From the NCBI RefSeq assembly GCF_900117425.1, contig NZ_FPEH01000032.1:434001-498000 (forward strand): DNA of 64,000 bases. The letters run 5' to 3'. Below, piece after piece: positions 1 through 8,817 of the stretch. Source of the DNA: Novosphingobium sp. NDB2Meth1. GTDB lineage: Bacteria; Pseudomonadota; Alphaproteobacteria; Sphingomonadales; Sphingomonadaceae. Position 1 is the stretch's first letter, and every line of letters begins with the position of its first letter. The position numbers were made by a program, and so were the translations under genes. Below the pieces are notes generated by a model. That model saw nothing but the letters and a program-made list of their open reading frames with translations. It had not been told where the DNA came from and made no database searches.

Positions 1-56
1 GCAGCCCCTCAGGAAAAGTGCAGATGGGGCCGATTCCGCATAAGCGGTGGACAGTT

Positions 57-515
57 TCAGAGAGTGACCCCGAGGCGGTTCCACATCTGGATCAGCAGCC
101 CGATCAGGACCAGCAGCAGCAGCGCGTGCAGCAGCCAGAACCCGGGCCCCTGCGCGGTCACCTTGGTCGGGGCGGCGGGATCGTACCAGACGATATAGCT
201 GGAGGAGGGCGTCCATCCCCGCCGGACGCGGCGTTGCACGAGGGCGCGCTGTTCGTGGCCGCTTCGGGTGGTGAAGCGGATCTCGTCCTCGATCAGGCGG
301 GCATGCTGGCCATCGCGCCAGTTGAAGCCGCGCAAAGTGCCGAACGTGGAGCCGAACGACCAGAAATCGTCGCTCTGCTGGGCATCGGTGTAGTCGCTGC
401 GCCAGACCAGGGCGGTGGCAGGTCGCCAGCTGCCGAACAGCTGCAGAGCGCGAAACAGGCAGTAGACCAGCGCAAGATAGGCCGCGAGGGCAACGAGAAG
501 CAGCATGGCAGCCAT
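57..515 (-). CDS. DUF3592-like membrane protein
   Basis: Protein of 152 aa with a hydrophobic segment at about residues 2-24, a soluble stretch of about 100 residues, and a second hydrophobic segment at about 126-145. This layout (two membrane helices around a beta-rich domain ending in a V-x-Y-DP-A-P motif, seen here as VWYDPAAPTKV) resembles DUF3592 proteins, whose function is not established. The ATG at 515 is used; an internal ATG at 506 is an alternative. It lies 25 nt downstream of the serine hydrolase gene on the same strand, so it may be the last gene of that transcript. Family assignment is by pattern only. Confidence 0.7.
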   Translation of the reverse strand: MAAMLLLVALAAYLALVYCLFRALQLFGSWRPATALVWRSDYTDAQQSDDFWSFGSTFGTLRGFNWRDGQHARLIEDEIRFTTRSGHEQRALVQRRVRRGWTPSSSYIVWYDPAAPTKVTAQGPGFWLLHALLLLVLIGLLIQMWNRLGVTL

Positions 516-540
516 TGCGGCAGCCTATAGCACCCAGCGC

Positions 541-1749
541 TTAACGGGCTCTTTGCAGGACATCCTCTTCGGCAGCGGAGAAAGCGCTTTTGCCCTTGCC
601 GCCTTCGTCAGGGACAGCGGTGGTGAAGAAGGCGATGCCACGTCCCGTCTTCGGATCGAGCCAGAGGCCGGAGCGCAGGGCATAGGCTTCGCCGGGGTGG
701 CCGATGCGAGCAACGCCGTCGCCGAAGGGATCATCATGGCAGCCTTGCATGTGGTTGCCGATCAGTTGGAGACCAAGACCGTAGGCGCAGAAGAAACCGT
801 CGGGCTCGCCATACTCCCCCACGCCGTTGCGGCCGTTGAAGCGCCACCGCGGGGTGACGAGCGCGGCGTAGCTCGCGGGCGAGAGAAACCCTCGTCCCCC
901 ACGCGCTAGCATCCGACCGATGCGGGCGAGATCGTTCATCGATATCCGCAGGCCGCCCTGCGGCGAGAACAGCGCGCCGTTCCAACCCGGGGTGTAGGCA
1001 TCAAGGTTGCAGGGTTGCCCGGCGTTCACGACGACGGGACAAGCCGGCAGCGCGCCCTTGAGATCATCGCGCGCGACGCTGCCATCCGGACGGTAGAGCA
1101 CCACTGCGCTTGCCGCTGCGGCGCCGTTGCAGCCGGACCAGTTGTAGCAGGCCGAAAGCCCGAGCGGCTTCATCACGAGGTCCTGCATCAGGCGGTCAAA
1201 GCGCTCGCCCGTGGCGGCTTCCATCACCGAGGCGACAACGGGGAAGTTGAGGTTGGTATAGTGGAACCAATCATCACCCCCATAGCCACTGGGTCCGTGC
1301 TGCGGATCCCAGGCGCGCGGATCGGCAAGGCGCTGGCGGATCGTTTCGCCCAGCGGGATGATGTAGTCCGCACCGTCGGTGAGGCCCGAGCGGTGCGAGA
1401 GGAGCAGGCGCAAGGTGATCGGACGATCCGGGAACTGCGGGTGGCGCAGCGGCCAGTGGAGATAGTCCGAGACATCGCGATCAAGATCGAGCACGCCGGC
1501 ATCGACCAGCCGCAGCACGCCGAGCGTGGTGACGAGCTTGGAAATCGAGGCGATGCGGACGGGATCATCGACCGAGACGGGACGGCCGGAGGTCTGGTCC
1601 GCGGTGCCTTCGACCAGCACCGGACGCAAGGCCTGTCGATCGAACGCGACCGCGACGGTGACGGAATAAAGCCGCTGCGCCTGTGCTGGCACCGCCGCGA
1701 CCGGCAGCAGCAGCAGCAGTGCCGCGAAAAGGCTGTGCCAGCCCCTCAC
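541..1749 (-). CDS. Serine hydrolase, beta-lactamase/class C penicillin-binding family
   Basis: 402 aa from a GTG start that overlaps the stop of the upstream antiporter gene (GTGA); the open frame continues far upstream of this, but only as a shadow of the antiporter. An N-terminal hydrophobic signal peptide (about residues 7-25, ending AQA) predicts export. The serine-hydrolase signature is present: S-I-S-K (S68, K71, the SxxK motif), Y-T-N (YxN motif) and a C-terminal H-P-G in place of KTG. This fits class C beta-lactamase-like esterases/peptidases; whether it hydrolyses beta-lactams, D-amino peptides or esters cannot be told. Translational coupling to the antiporter suggests co-expression. 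Confidence 0.85.
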   Translation of the reverse strand: MRGWHSLFAALLLLLPVAAVPAQAQRLYSVTVAVAFDRQALRPVLVEGTADQTSGRPVSVDDPVRIASISKLVTTLGVLRLVDAGVLDLDRDVSDYLHWPLRHPQFPDRPITLRLLLSHRSGLTDGADYIIPLGETIRQRLADPRAWDPQHGPSGYGGDDWFHYTNLNFPVVASVMEAATGERFDRLMQDLVMKPLGLSACYNWSGCNGAAAASAVVLYRPDGSVARDDLKGALPACPVVVNAGQPCNLDAYTPGWNGALFSPQGGLRISMNDLARIGRMLARGGRGFLSPASYAALVTPRWRFNGRNGVGEYGEPDGFFCAYGLGLQLIGNHMQGCHDDPFGDGVARIGHPGEAYALRSGLWLDPKTGRGIAFFTTAVPDEGGKGKSAFSAAEEDVLQRAR

Positions 1750-2951
1750 CCCTGCCCGGCCCCGAGGCCAAGTTCGGCCAGCCGCGGGCGAACGTTGGGC
1801 ACGGTCAGCATTGTGCTGGCGACGGCCATCAGCAGCATCGCGGTGAAAGTTTCGGCGGTGATGATCTGCTTGTCGAGCAGGACGTTGACGAAGATGATCA
1901 TGATCAATGCCTTGGTCTGGAGCATCCAGCCGATCACCGCAGCCTCGCCCTTGGCCCAGCCGAGCAGGCGGCCCGCAACGTGGACGCCGACCAGCTTGCC
2001 AATGACGGCAGCCGCAAGGAACAGTGCCGCCGCCCCGAACACCGCCGCACCGCCGACGCCCCAATTCGTGCGCAGGCCGGTGGAGAGGAAGAACACCGGC
2101 ATGACCGCGAGGAGCAGGAAGCTTCGGAAGCCGTCGAGCCGTTCGCGGCTGTACCACTTGGCATCGAGAACTGCGCCAGCGAGGAAGGCGCCGACCATGA
2201 AGTGGAGGCCGGACCAGTCCGCCGCGAAGCCGCAGGCGGATAGCCAGACGAGGCTGACATACCAGCGGTCGTTCTCCTCGATGCGCGAAACGAGCTGGCG
2301 CACGGCCCATGCGGCGGCGGCAAAACCGGCCAGGAACAGGCCCTGCCGCCCGACCCGCTCCCAATCCAGAAGGATGAGCGCGAGCACGCCCCAGATCAGC
2401 ACGTCGTCGAGACTGGCGTAACGCAGCAGGCGCTGGCCGAACGCGCTGCGGAAAATCTCGAGCTTTTCCATCAGCAGGACGAGAATGGGGAGCGCGGTGA
2501 CGGCGCAGGCCATGCCGATACCGAGGACCGCCTGGCCGTAGTTGCCCTTTGGTCCGATCCAGCCCGGTTCCTGCAGCAGCACGGCGGCCGCCGCCGCACC
2601 GAGGACGAGCGGAAAGAGGAGCGCGCAGCCGGCGGTGATCGCGGTTTCGCTCCAGTTTTCGAGCGCATCGCCGAGATCGAGTTCGAGCCCGGCCGCGAAG
2701 ACGAACATCATCACCGCCCACCACGCGACACCGTTGAGTGCACCGATGACCTGCGGGTTGAAGACGAAGCTGTAGTAGCCGGGGAACATGGCGCCGAGCA
2801 CGCCGGGGCCAAGGATAATCCCGCCGACGATCTGCACGACCACAAGCGGGGCGTAGTGGTCGGTCCGCAGCAGGCGCCAGAAGGCATAGGGAACGGCAAG
2901 GATGATCGTCAGCGCGATCAGGAAGATTTCGGAAGTGCTCATCGTAGGCAT
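1746..2951 (-). CDS. Cation:proton antiporter, Kef/CPA-type membrane domain
   Basis: 401 aa, almost entirely hydrophobic, with roughly 11-13 predicted membrane helices. The segment G-L-E-L-D-L-G (about residue 90) matches the conserved region of the Na+/H+ exchanger (CPA) fold, and IVGGIILGPGVLG near residue 45 is the typical LGPxxLG loop. There is no TrkA-N or RCK domain at the C-terminus, so it is the membrane module only. ATG at 2951 is taken; ATG at 2942 (MSTSEIF) is nearly as good. It shares GTGA with the serine hydrolase downstream. Ion specificity (K+ versus Na+) cannot be decided from sequence alone. Confidence 0.85.
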   Translation of the reverse strand: MPTMSTSEIFLIALTIILAVPYAFWRLLRTDHYAPLVVVQIVGGIILGPGVLGAMFPGYYSFVFNPQVIGALNGVAWWAVMMFVFAAGLELDLGDALENWSETAITAGCALLFPLVLGAAAAAVLLQEPGWIGPKGNYGQAVLGIGMACAVTALPILVLLMEKLEIFRSAFGQRLLRYASLDDVLIWGVLALILLDWERVGRQGLFLAGFAAAAWAVRQLVSRIEENDRWYVSLVWLSACGFAADWSGLHFMVGAFLAGAVLDAKWYSRERLDGFRSFLLLAVMPVFFLSTGLRTNWGVGGAAVFGAAALFLAAAVIGKLVGVHVAGRLLGWAKGEAAVIGWMLQTKALIMIIFVNVLLDKQIITAETFTAMLLMAVASTMLTVPNVRPRLAELGLGAGQG

Positions 2952-3043
2952 GGCGCGGGATTCTAGTGCCTCCGGATTGGAAGAGCTATTGCCCTTGCAT
3001 CCCGGCCTTCCGGTGTCTGGGGATAATGGCGGCGGTTAACCCT

Positions 3044-5674
3044 TCAATCGAGGTTGGGCCGCAGCCAGCGCTCCGTTGTCGCGAGATCGAACCCGCGGCG
3101 GACCGCGTAGTCTTCCACCTGATCGCGGCCGATGCGGGCGACGCCGAAATACTCGCTTTCGGGGTGCGCGAAGTAGAAGCCGGAGACGGCGGCGGTGGGC
3201 AGCATGGCCTGCGATTCGGTCAGCGTGATCCCCGTGTTTTCCGTCGCATTCAGGAGATCGAACAGGATCGGCTTGAGTGTGTGATCCGGGCAGGCGGGAT
3301 AGCCCGGAGCGGGGCGGATGCCGCGGTACTGCTCCTTGATCAGCGCTTCGTTGGTGAGCTGTTCGCCCGGCGCATAGGCCCAGAGCGTGGTGCGCACATG
3401 CTGATGGAGGCGCTCGGCATAGGCTTCGGCGAAGCGGTCGGCGAGCGCCTTCAGCAGGATGTCGTTGTAATCGTCATGCGCCGCCTTGAAGCGTTCGAGA
3501 TGCGGTTCGATGCCGTGGATGCCGACCGCGAAGCCGCCGAGCCAATCGCCCTGCGGATCGATGAAATCGGCAAGGCACATGTTCTTGCGGTCGCGGCTCT
3601 TGCGGATCTGCTGACGCAGGAAGGGGAGGCGGACGTGGCGCTCTTCCTCGGGGAGATAGAGCACGACATCGTCCTCCTCGCGGTGGCACGGCCAGAAGCC
3701 GGCGACGCCTTTCGCGGTGAACCATTTTTCGGCGATGATCTGATCGAGCATCTTGCGCGCATCGGCAAACAAGCTGCGGGCAGATTCGCCGACGATCTCG
3801 TCATCGAGAATAGCGGGATAGGTGCCGGCGAGTTCCCAGGCGCGGAAGAACGGAGTCCAGTCGATGCATTCGGCGAGGTCCGCGAGGTCCCATTCGGGGA
3901 AGACGTGCAAGCCGGGCTGTTCGGGCGGCGGGGCCTTTTCGGAGAGATCGGGAATGTATGCATTGGCGCGGGCATCGGCGAGGCTCAAGAGGACCGAGGC
4001 CTCCTTGCCCGCGCGCAGATCGCGCACGTGCTGGTACTCGCCCGCCGTCGCCTCGACAAAACCATCGCGCTGGGTGTCGGACAGCAGCTGGCTGGCGACG
4101 CCGACCGCGCGGCTGGCGTCGAGCACGTGGACGACGGGGCCTTCGTAGGCTGGATCGATGCGCAGCGCGGTGTGGACCTTGCTGGTCGTCGCGCCGCCGA
4201 TCAGCAGCGGGATGGTGAACCCGGCGCGCTGCATTTCCTCCGCCACGGTCACCATCTCGTCGAGCGAGGGGGTGATAAGGCCGGACAGGCCGATCATGTC
4301 CGCGTCCTCGGCCTTGGCGGTCTCGAGGATTTTCGACCAAGGGACCATGACGCCGAGGTCGATCACTTCATAGCCGTTGCACTGGAGCACGACGCCGACG
4401 ATGTTCTTGCCGATATCGTGGACGTCGCCCTTGACCGTGGCCATCACGATGCGGCCCTTGGCCTTGGCACCTTCCTCCTTCTCCGCCTCGATGAAGGGAA
4501 TGAGGTGGGCGACGGCCTTCTTCATCACGCGCGCGGATTTGACCACCTGCGGGAGGAACATCTTGCCCGAGCCGAACAGGTCGCCGACCGTGTTCATGCC
4601 CTGCATCAGCGGGCCTTCGATCACTTCGATGGGCCGCCCCCCGCGCGCCGCGATTTCGGCGCGGGCTTCCTCGGTATCCTCGACCACGTAAAGGTCGATG
4701 CCCTTGACGAGCGCGTGTTCGAGGCGGCGGACAACGTCCCAGCCGCGCCATTCCTCGGCGGCCTTCTCGGCAACCGCATCCTTGCCCTTGTAGCTTTCGG
4801 CCAGCGTGATCAGCCGCTCCGTTGCTTCAGGGTGGCGCATGAGGAGCACGTCCTCGCAGGCCTCGCGCAGCACGGGGTCGATCTGGTCGTAGATGTCGAG
4901 CTGGCCCGCGTTGACGATGGCCATGTCCATGCCCGCCGGGATCGCGTGGTAGAGGAACACCGAATGCATCGCGCGGCGCACGGTCTCGTTGCCGCGGAAC
5001 GAAAACGAGAGGTTGGAAAGGCCGCCCGAGATGTGGACATGGGGGCAGCGGGCGCGGATCTCGCGCGCGGCTTCGATGAAATCGAGCGCGTAGCGATCAT
5101 GCTCCTCGATGCCGGTGGCGATGGCGAAAATGTTGGGGTCGAAGATGATGTCTTCGGCCGGGAAGCCAATGCCCAGAAGGAGCTTGTAGGCGCGCTCGCA
5201 GATCTCGACCTTGCGCGCCTTGGTATCGGCCTGGCCCTTCTCGTCGAAGGCCATGACGACGACGGCGGCGCCATAGTCCATGCACTTGCGGGCATAGGTG
5301 AGGAAGGCTTCCTCGCCCTCCTTCATCGAGATCGAATTGACGATGGGCTTGCCCGATACGCACTTGAGCCCGGCCTCGATCACCTCCCATTTCGAGCTGT
5401 CGATCATCACCGGCACCCGGGCGATATCGGGTTCGGCAGCGATGAGCTTGAGGAAGGTCGTCATGGCGTGGACCGCATCGAGCAGCCCCTCGTCCATGTT
5501 GACGTCGATGATCTGCGCGCCGTTTTCGACCTGCTGGCGCGCGACTTCGACTGCCTTCGTATAGTCGCCCGCGAGGATCAGCTTCTTGAACGCGGCGGAG
5601 CCGGTGACGTTGGTGCGTTCGCCGACGTTGACGAAGGAAGAACCGGTGGGGCGGGTGGCGGTTTCGGTGGTCAT
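3044..5674 (-). CDS. metH: Cobalamin-dependent methionine synthase, folate/B12/activation part
   Basis: 876 aa carrying three of the four MetH modules in order: pterin-binding (5-methyl-THF) domain starting at about residue 8 (VGERTNVTGS), B12-binding cap and Rossmann domain with the base-off motif D-V-H-D-I-G and later L-I-G-G-A-T-T-S, and the AdoMet-dependent reactivation domain with RPAPGYPACPDHT and YFGVARIGRDQ. The homocysteine/zinc module is absent here and is encoded by the next gene upstream. The start is ATG 5674, although the frame is open further up through a palindromic repeat; that repeat gives a strong G-rich Shine-Dalgarno 6 nt before the ATG. The product should methylate homocysteine together with the other half. 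Confidence 0.95.
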   Translation of the reverse strand: MTTETATRPTGSSFVNVGERTNVTGSAAFKKLILAGDYTKAVEVARQQVENGAQIIDVNMDEGLLDAVHAMTTFLKLIAAEPDIARVPVMIDSSKWEVIEAGLKCVSGKPIVNSISMKEGEEAFLTYARKCMDYGAAVVVMAFDEKGQADTKARKVEICERAYKLLLGIGFPAEDIIFDPNIFAIATGIEEHDRYALDFIEAAREIRARCPHVHISGGLSNLSFSFRGNETVRRAMHSVFLYHAIPAGMDMAIVNAGQLDIYDQIDPVLREACEDVLLMRHPEATERLITLAESYKGKDAVAEKAAEEWRGWDVVRRLEHALVKGIDLYVVEDTEEARAEIAARGGRPIEVIEGPLMQGMNTVGDLFGSGKMFLPQVVKSARVMKKAVAHLIPFIEAEKEEGAKAKGRIVMATVKGDVHDIGKNIVGVVLQCNGYEVIDLGVMVPWSKILETAKAEDADMIGLSGLITPSLDEMVTVAEEMQRAGFTIPLLIGGATTSKVHTALRIDPAYEGPVVHVLDASRAVGVASQLLSDTQRDGFVEATAGEYQHVRDLRAGKEASVLLSLADARANAYIPDLSEKAPPPEQPGLHVFPEWDLADLAECIDWTPFFRAWELAGTYPAILDDEIVGESARSLFADARKMLDQIIAEKWFTAKGVAGFWPCHREEDDVVLYLPEEERHVRLPFLRQQIRKSRDRKNMCLADFIDPQGDWLGGFAVGIHGIEPHLERFKAAHDDYNDILLKALADRFAEAYAERLHQHVRTTLWAYAPGEQLTNEALIKEQYRGIRPAPGYPACPDHTLKPILFDLLNATENTGITLTESQAMLPTAAVSGFYFAHPESEYFGVARIGRDQVEDYAVRRGFDLATTERWLRPNLD

Positions 5675-5680
5675 TTCAAA

Positions 5681-5785
5681 CTCCCCCCTCCCGCTTGCGG
5701 GAGGGGTCGGGGGTGGGTTCTTCTGCTTGCGAGGGATGCGCCTGAACTGGCCCACCCCTAACCCCTCCCGCAGGCGGGAGGGGGA
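5681..5785. repeat. Inverted pair of REP-like palindromes between metH halves
   Basis: Two copies of a hairpin with perfect 10-bp arms CCCCTCCCGC/GCGGGAGGGG and a 2-nt loop lie at 5685-5706 and 5762-5783. Each carries a G/C-rich tail (reading GGGGGTGGG beside the first and CCCACCCC beside the second), so the two units are inverted relative to each other. They fill almost the whole gap between the two methionine synthase genes. On the minus strand the outer edge reads GGAGGGGGGAG just before the metH start and can serve as ribosome-binding site. REP/BIME-like elements of this kind occur in many genomes; copy number here is unknown. Confidence 0.85.
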
Positions 5786-5789
5786 TTGG

Positions 5790-6848
5790 TTATGCCATCA
5801 CGAACGGTTCGAGGCCGGCGAGGGCAGTCGCGGTCTGGTGCTGGGGCAGCGTGCGAGGCGGAAGGCCCTGCACCGCGCGGGCGATCGCGGCGATGTGTTC
5901 GGGCGTGGAACCACAGCATCCGCCGAGAATGTTGACTTGCCCGTGTTCCGCCCATTCGTGAACGAACCCGGCAGTGGTCGCGGGCAGTTCGTCATAGGCG
6001 CCGAGTTCGTTGGGTAGGCCCGCGTTCGGGTAGACCATGATCAGCGTATCGGCGAGCTGGGCCAGTGCGCGGACGTGGGGGCGCAGTTGCTGCGCGCCGA
6101 ATGAGCAATTGAGGCCGATGGTGACAGGGCGCGCGTGGCGCACCGCGTACCAGAACGCCTCGACCGTATGGCCGGACAGGTTGCGGCCCGAAAGGTCCGT
6201 CAGCGTCATCGAGAGCATGATCGGCACTTCGCGGCCAAGCTGCTGCTCGAGCTGGCGGACGGCCATGATCGCGGCCTTGGCATTGAGCGTATCGAACACG
6301 GTCTCGACGAGGATGAAATCCGCACCGCCTTCGACGAGGGCTTCGGCCTGTTCGCGGTAGACGTCGACGAGGAAATCCCAGTCGATCTCGCGGAAGCCGG
6401 GATCGTTGACATCGGGGGAGAGCGAGAGCGTCTTGTTCGTAGGGCCGATGGCGCCAGCGACGAAGCGCGGGCGGCCGTCATCGGACTGGAATTCATCCGC
6501 AACGCGGCGAGCAAGTTTCGCGCTTTCTAGGTTGATGTCGCGCACGAGATGTTCGGCGCCGTAGTCCGCCTGGCTGATCCGGTTGGCGGAGAAGGTGTTG
6601 GTTTCGGCGATATCCGCGCCGGCCGCGAAATAGGCGCGGTGGATCGATTCGGGCACGTGGGGGGCCGTCAGCGCAAGGATGTCGTTGTTGCCCTTCTGAT
6701 CGCGGGCAAGGCCGAGATTGCCGGCGTAGTCGGCCTCGGTGAGCTTCCAGTTCTGGATCTCTGTGCCGAACGCGCCGTCGGTGATGAGGATGCGTTCCCT
6801 GGCCTGCGCGAGTAGCGCGGCGCGGGCAGCAGATGGGGTAATCGTCAT
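5790..6848 (-). CDS. Homocysteine methyltransferase part of methionine synthase (split MetH)
   Basis: 352 aa, corresponding to the N-terminal zinc/homocysteine-binding module of MetH. The zinc ligands are visible as the Cys of GLNCSFGA and the Cys pair of GGCCGSTPEH. It begins MTITPSAARA at ATG 6848, sharing ATGA with the end of metF. Length fits the module alone (about 350 aa), with no folate or B12 domain; these are on the downstream gene, so the pair together equals one complete MetH. A free-standing homocysteine methyltransferase using S-methylmethionine (MmuM-like) is the alternative, but position and sequence favour a split MetH. Confidence 0.93.
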   Translation of the reverse strand: MTITPSAARAALLAQARERILITDGAFGTEIQNWKLTEADYAGNLGLARDQKGNNDILALTAPHVPESIHRAYFAAGADIAETNTFSANRISQADYGAEHLVRDINLESAKLARRVADEFQSDDGRPRFVAGAIGPTNKTLSLSPDVNDPGFREIDWDFLVDVYREQAEALVEGGADFILVETVFDTLNAKAAIMAVRQLEQQLGREVPIMLSMTLTDLSGRNLSGHTVEAFWYAVRHARPVTIGLNCSFGAQQLRPHVRALAQLADTLIMVYPNAGLPNELGAYDELPATTAGFVHEWAEHGQVNILGGCCGSTPEHIAAIARAVQGLPPRTLPQHQTATALAGLEPFVMA

Positions 6849-7786
6849 GCGGCTTGCTCCAGCGGGGCGCGTTCGGGGCGCAGACCGAGCAGGTGGCAGA
6901 TCGCGTAGGACAGCTCGGCCCGGTTGAGGGTGTAGAAGTGGAAATCGCGCACGCCGCCCGCATAGAGACGGCGGCAGAACTCGGCGCAGACCGTTGCGGC
7001 GACCAGCTGGCGCGAGGACGGGTGATGGTCGAGCCCTTCGAACAGACCGTCCATCCATGCCGGGATGTGCGCGCCGCAAGCGGCAGCGAACTTGCGCGTC
7101 TGCGCGACATTGGAAACAGGCAGAATGCCCGGCAGCACCGGGGCAGTGATCCCGGCAGCGGCGAGCCTGTCACGGAAGCGGAAGAAGGTCTCCGGCTCGA
7201 AGAAGAACTGGCTGATGGCGCGGTTGGCGCCGGCATCGAGCTTGCGCTTGAGGTTGTCGATATCGGCTTCGACGCTGGGCGAATCCGGATGGCATTCGGG
7301 ATAGGCCGCGACCGAAATTTCGAACGGAGCGATCTTCTTGAGGCCTGCGACGAGGTCTGCGGCATTGGCATAGCCATCGGGATGCGGGGTGAAGGGCACG
7401 CCGGGCGCGCCCATATCACCGCGCAGCGCGACGATGTGGCGCACGCCCGCTTCCCAGTAGCTTTCTGCGACTTCCTGGATCTCGGCCTTGCTGGCTTCGA
7501 CGCACGTGAGGTGCGCGGCGGCGGGGAGGCGCGCTTCCTTGATGATCCGCGCGACGGTGCCGTGCGTGCGATCGCGCGTCGAGCCGCCCGCGCCGTAGGT
7601 TACCGAGACGAAGCTTGGGCGCAGCGGGGCCAGCGTGGTGACGACGTCCCACAGCTGCTCCATCAGCGGATCGGTACGCGGGGGAAAGAACTCGAAGCTG
7701 ACGCGGATATCACCGGGAAGCCCGGCGAAGAGCGGGGTATCGAGCGCGGTGCGCGCTTCGCGCAGTTGGTCGAAGGTAGTGGTCAT
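6845..7786 (-). CDS. metF: Methylenetetrahydrofolate reductase
   Basis: 313 aa, usual MetF length (about 300). It reduces 5,10-methylene-THF to 5-methyl-THF with FAD, providing the methyl donor for methionine synthase. Recognisable segments: VSFEFFPPRT near residue 30 (with the catalytic Glu), SVTYGAGGSTRDRT, HLTCVEASK and ALRGDMG. The gene overlaps both neighbours by 4 nt (ATGA) and is the second gene of the ArsR-methyltransferase/metF/metH operon, so translation is probably coupled along the operon. Confidence 0.95.
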   Translation of the reverse strand: MTTTFDQLREARTALDTPLFAGLPGDIRVSFEFFPPRTDPLMEQLWDVVTTLAPLRPSFVSVTYGAGGSTRDRTHGTVARIIKEARLPAAAHLTCVEASKAEIQEVAESYWEAGVRHIVALRGDMGAPGVPFTPHPDGYANAADLVAGLKKIAPFEISVAAYPECHPDSPSVEADIDNLKRKLDAGANRAISQFFFEPETFFRFRDRLAAAGITAPVLPGILPVSNVAQTRKFAAACGAHIPAWMDGLFEGLDHHPSSRQLVAATVCAEFCRRLYAGGVRDFHFYTLNRAELSYAICHLLGLRPERAPLEQAA

Positions 7787-8784
7787 GCGGTTACCAGTCT
7801 TGGAAATTCGGTGACGGCGGCGCGGCGCACGCCGGTCCAGATCTTGACGATGAGCTCGTGGCCCGGAAGTGCGCGGTCGCCCGCGGGATCGAACCCGGCA
7901 CCGGTGAGCAGCGCGGCGATCTGGGCATCGGAGAAACCGAGGCGGGCGTGGGCATGCGCAGTGCGCAGTTCCTCGCGCTCGTGCGGGGCGAAATCGACGA
8001 TGACGATGCGTCCACCCTGCGCCGTGACACGCGCCGCTTCGGCCAGCACGGCCTGCGGGGCGAGCGCATAGTGGAGGACCTGGTGGAACAGCACCGTGTC
8101 AAAGCCCCCATCGATTCTGGCATCGGGGAACGGCAACTGCGCGAAATCGCCCTGAACCAGCGTGACGTGGCCGGCCGGCAGGTGCTGCAACCGGGTGCGG
8201 GCGAGGCGCAGCATTTCCGGGCTCTTGTCGAGGCCAGTGAGATGGGCCGCACGGTCTGCGAAGAGTTCGGCGATGCGGCCCGTGCCGGTACCGACATCGA
8301 GCAAGCGGCCGATCTGGCCGGAGAGCATTTCGCCCAGCGCCGCTTCGACCGGGCCATCGGCGATGTGGAGGCTGCGCAGCTCGTCCCATTCGGCAGCGTG
8401 GCGGGCGAAGTAATCTGCCGCCGTGGCCTCGCGCGCGGAACGGATCACGCCGAGGTGCTGGCGGTCTTCGGCGCATTGCGCGCCGAAAGCTGAGTCGTCC
8501 GCCTCGGCGGTGATGAGCACGCGGGCGAGCGCGGTGCCAAGTGCGTCGGGCGCACCGGCTTCGCTGACGGCGGTGCGCAGGAAGACCCAGCCGCCTTCGC
8601 GGCGACGCTCGGCAAGACCCGCATCGCAAAGGATCTTGATGTGGCGGGAAACACGTGGCTGGCTCTGCCCGAGCACTTGCGCCAATTCGCCCACGGCGAG
8701 TTCCATGCTGGCCAGCAGCCGCATGATGCGCAGCCGGGTCGGATCAGCCAAGGCGCGGAGGGTTTCGAGCACGGACATTGGCAT
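7783..8784 (-). CDS. ArsR-family regulator fused to SAM-dependent methyltransferase
   Basis: 333 aa in two parts: an ArsR-type winged helix at about residues 4-90 (LADPTRLRIMRLLA, then the recognition region QSQPRVSRHIKIL), and a class I methyltransferase domain from about 145 (LLDVGTGTGRIAELF is motif I; VTLVQGDFAQLPFPDA follows). No CxC metal site of the ArsR/SmtB type is evident in the helix-turn-helix. It leads the metF-metH operon and overlaps metF by ATGA. Two palindromes sit just upstream, the proximal one over the ribosome-binding site, so autoregulation is likely. I infer control of the methionine cycle through binding of AdoMet or S-adenosylhomocysteine; enzymatic activity is not shown. 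ATG 8784 is preferred to ATG 8778 by AGAAGG spacing. Confidence 0.9.
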   Translation of the reverse strand: MPMSVLETLRALADPTRLRIMRLLASMELAVGELAQVLGQSQPRVSRHIKILCDAGLAERRREGGWVFLRTAVSEAGAPDALGTALARVLITAEADDSAFGAQCAEDRQHLGVIRSAREATAADYFARHAAEWDELRSLHIADGPVEAALGEMLSGQIGRLLDVGTGTGRIAELFADRAAHLTGLDKSPEMLRLARTRLQHLPAGHVTLVQGDFAQLPFPDARIDGGFDTVLFHQVLHYALAPQAVLAEAARVTAQGGRIVIVDFAPHEREELRTAHAHARLGFSDAQIAALLTGAGFDPAGDRALPGHELIVKIWTGVRRAAVTEFPRLVTA

Positions 8785-8788
8785 AGCG

Positions 8789-8808
8789 ATATAAAGCCTT
8801 CTTTATAT
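8789..8808. promoter_or_regulatory. Proximal palindromic operator of ArsR-metF-metH operon
   Basis: Perfect inverted repeat with 8-bp arms ATATAAAG/CTTTATAT around a 4-bp centre. It lies 5 bp before the ArsR-methyltransferase start and includes its AGAAGG ribosome-binding sequence on the minus strand. The AT-rich sequence stands out in a high-GC background and has the size of an ArsR-dimer site. Confidence 0.75.
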
Positions 8809-8817
8809 GATGCAAGA

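Noticed and set aside
541..2724. Serine hydrolase read as a 727-aa protein
   Set aside because: The upstream 325 residues are an out-of-frame shadow of the antiporter; the GTGA start at 1749 with signal peptide fits the family.
2966..5761. 931-aa open frame on the plus strand opposite metH
   Set aside because: It is a mirror frame of a real high-GC gene: composition is Arg/Asp/Gly/His-rich without domains, while the minus strand encodes complete MetH modules.
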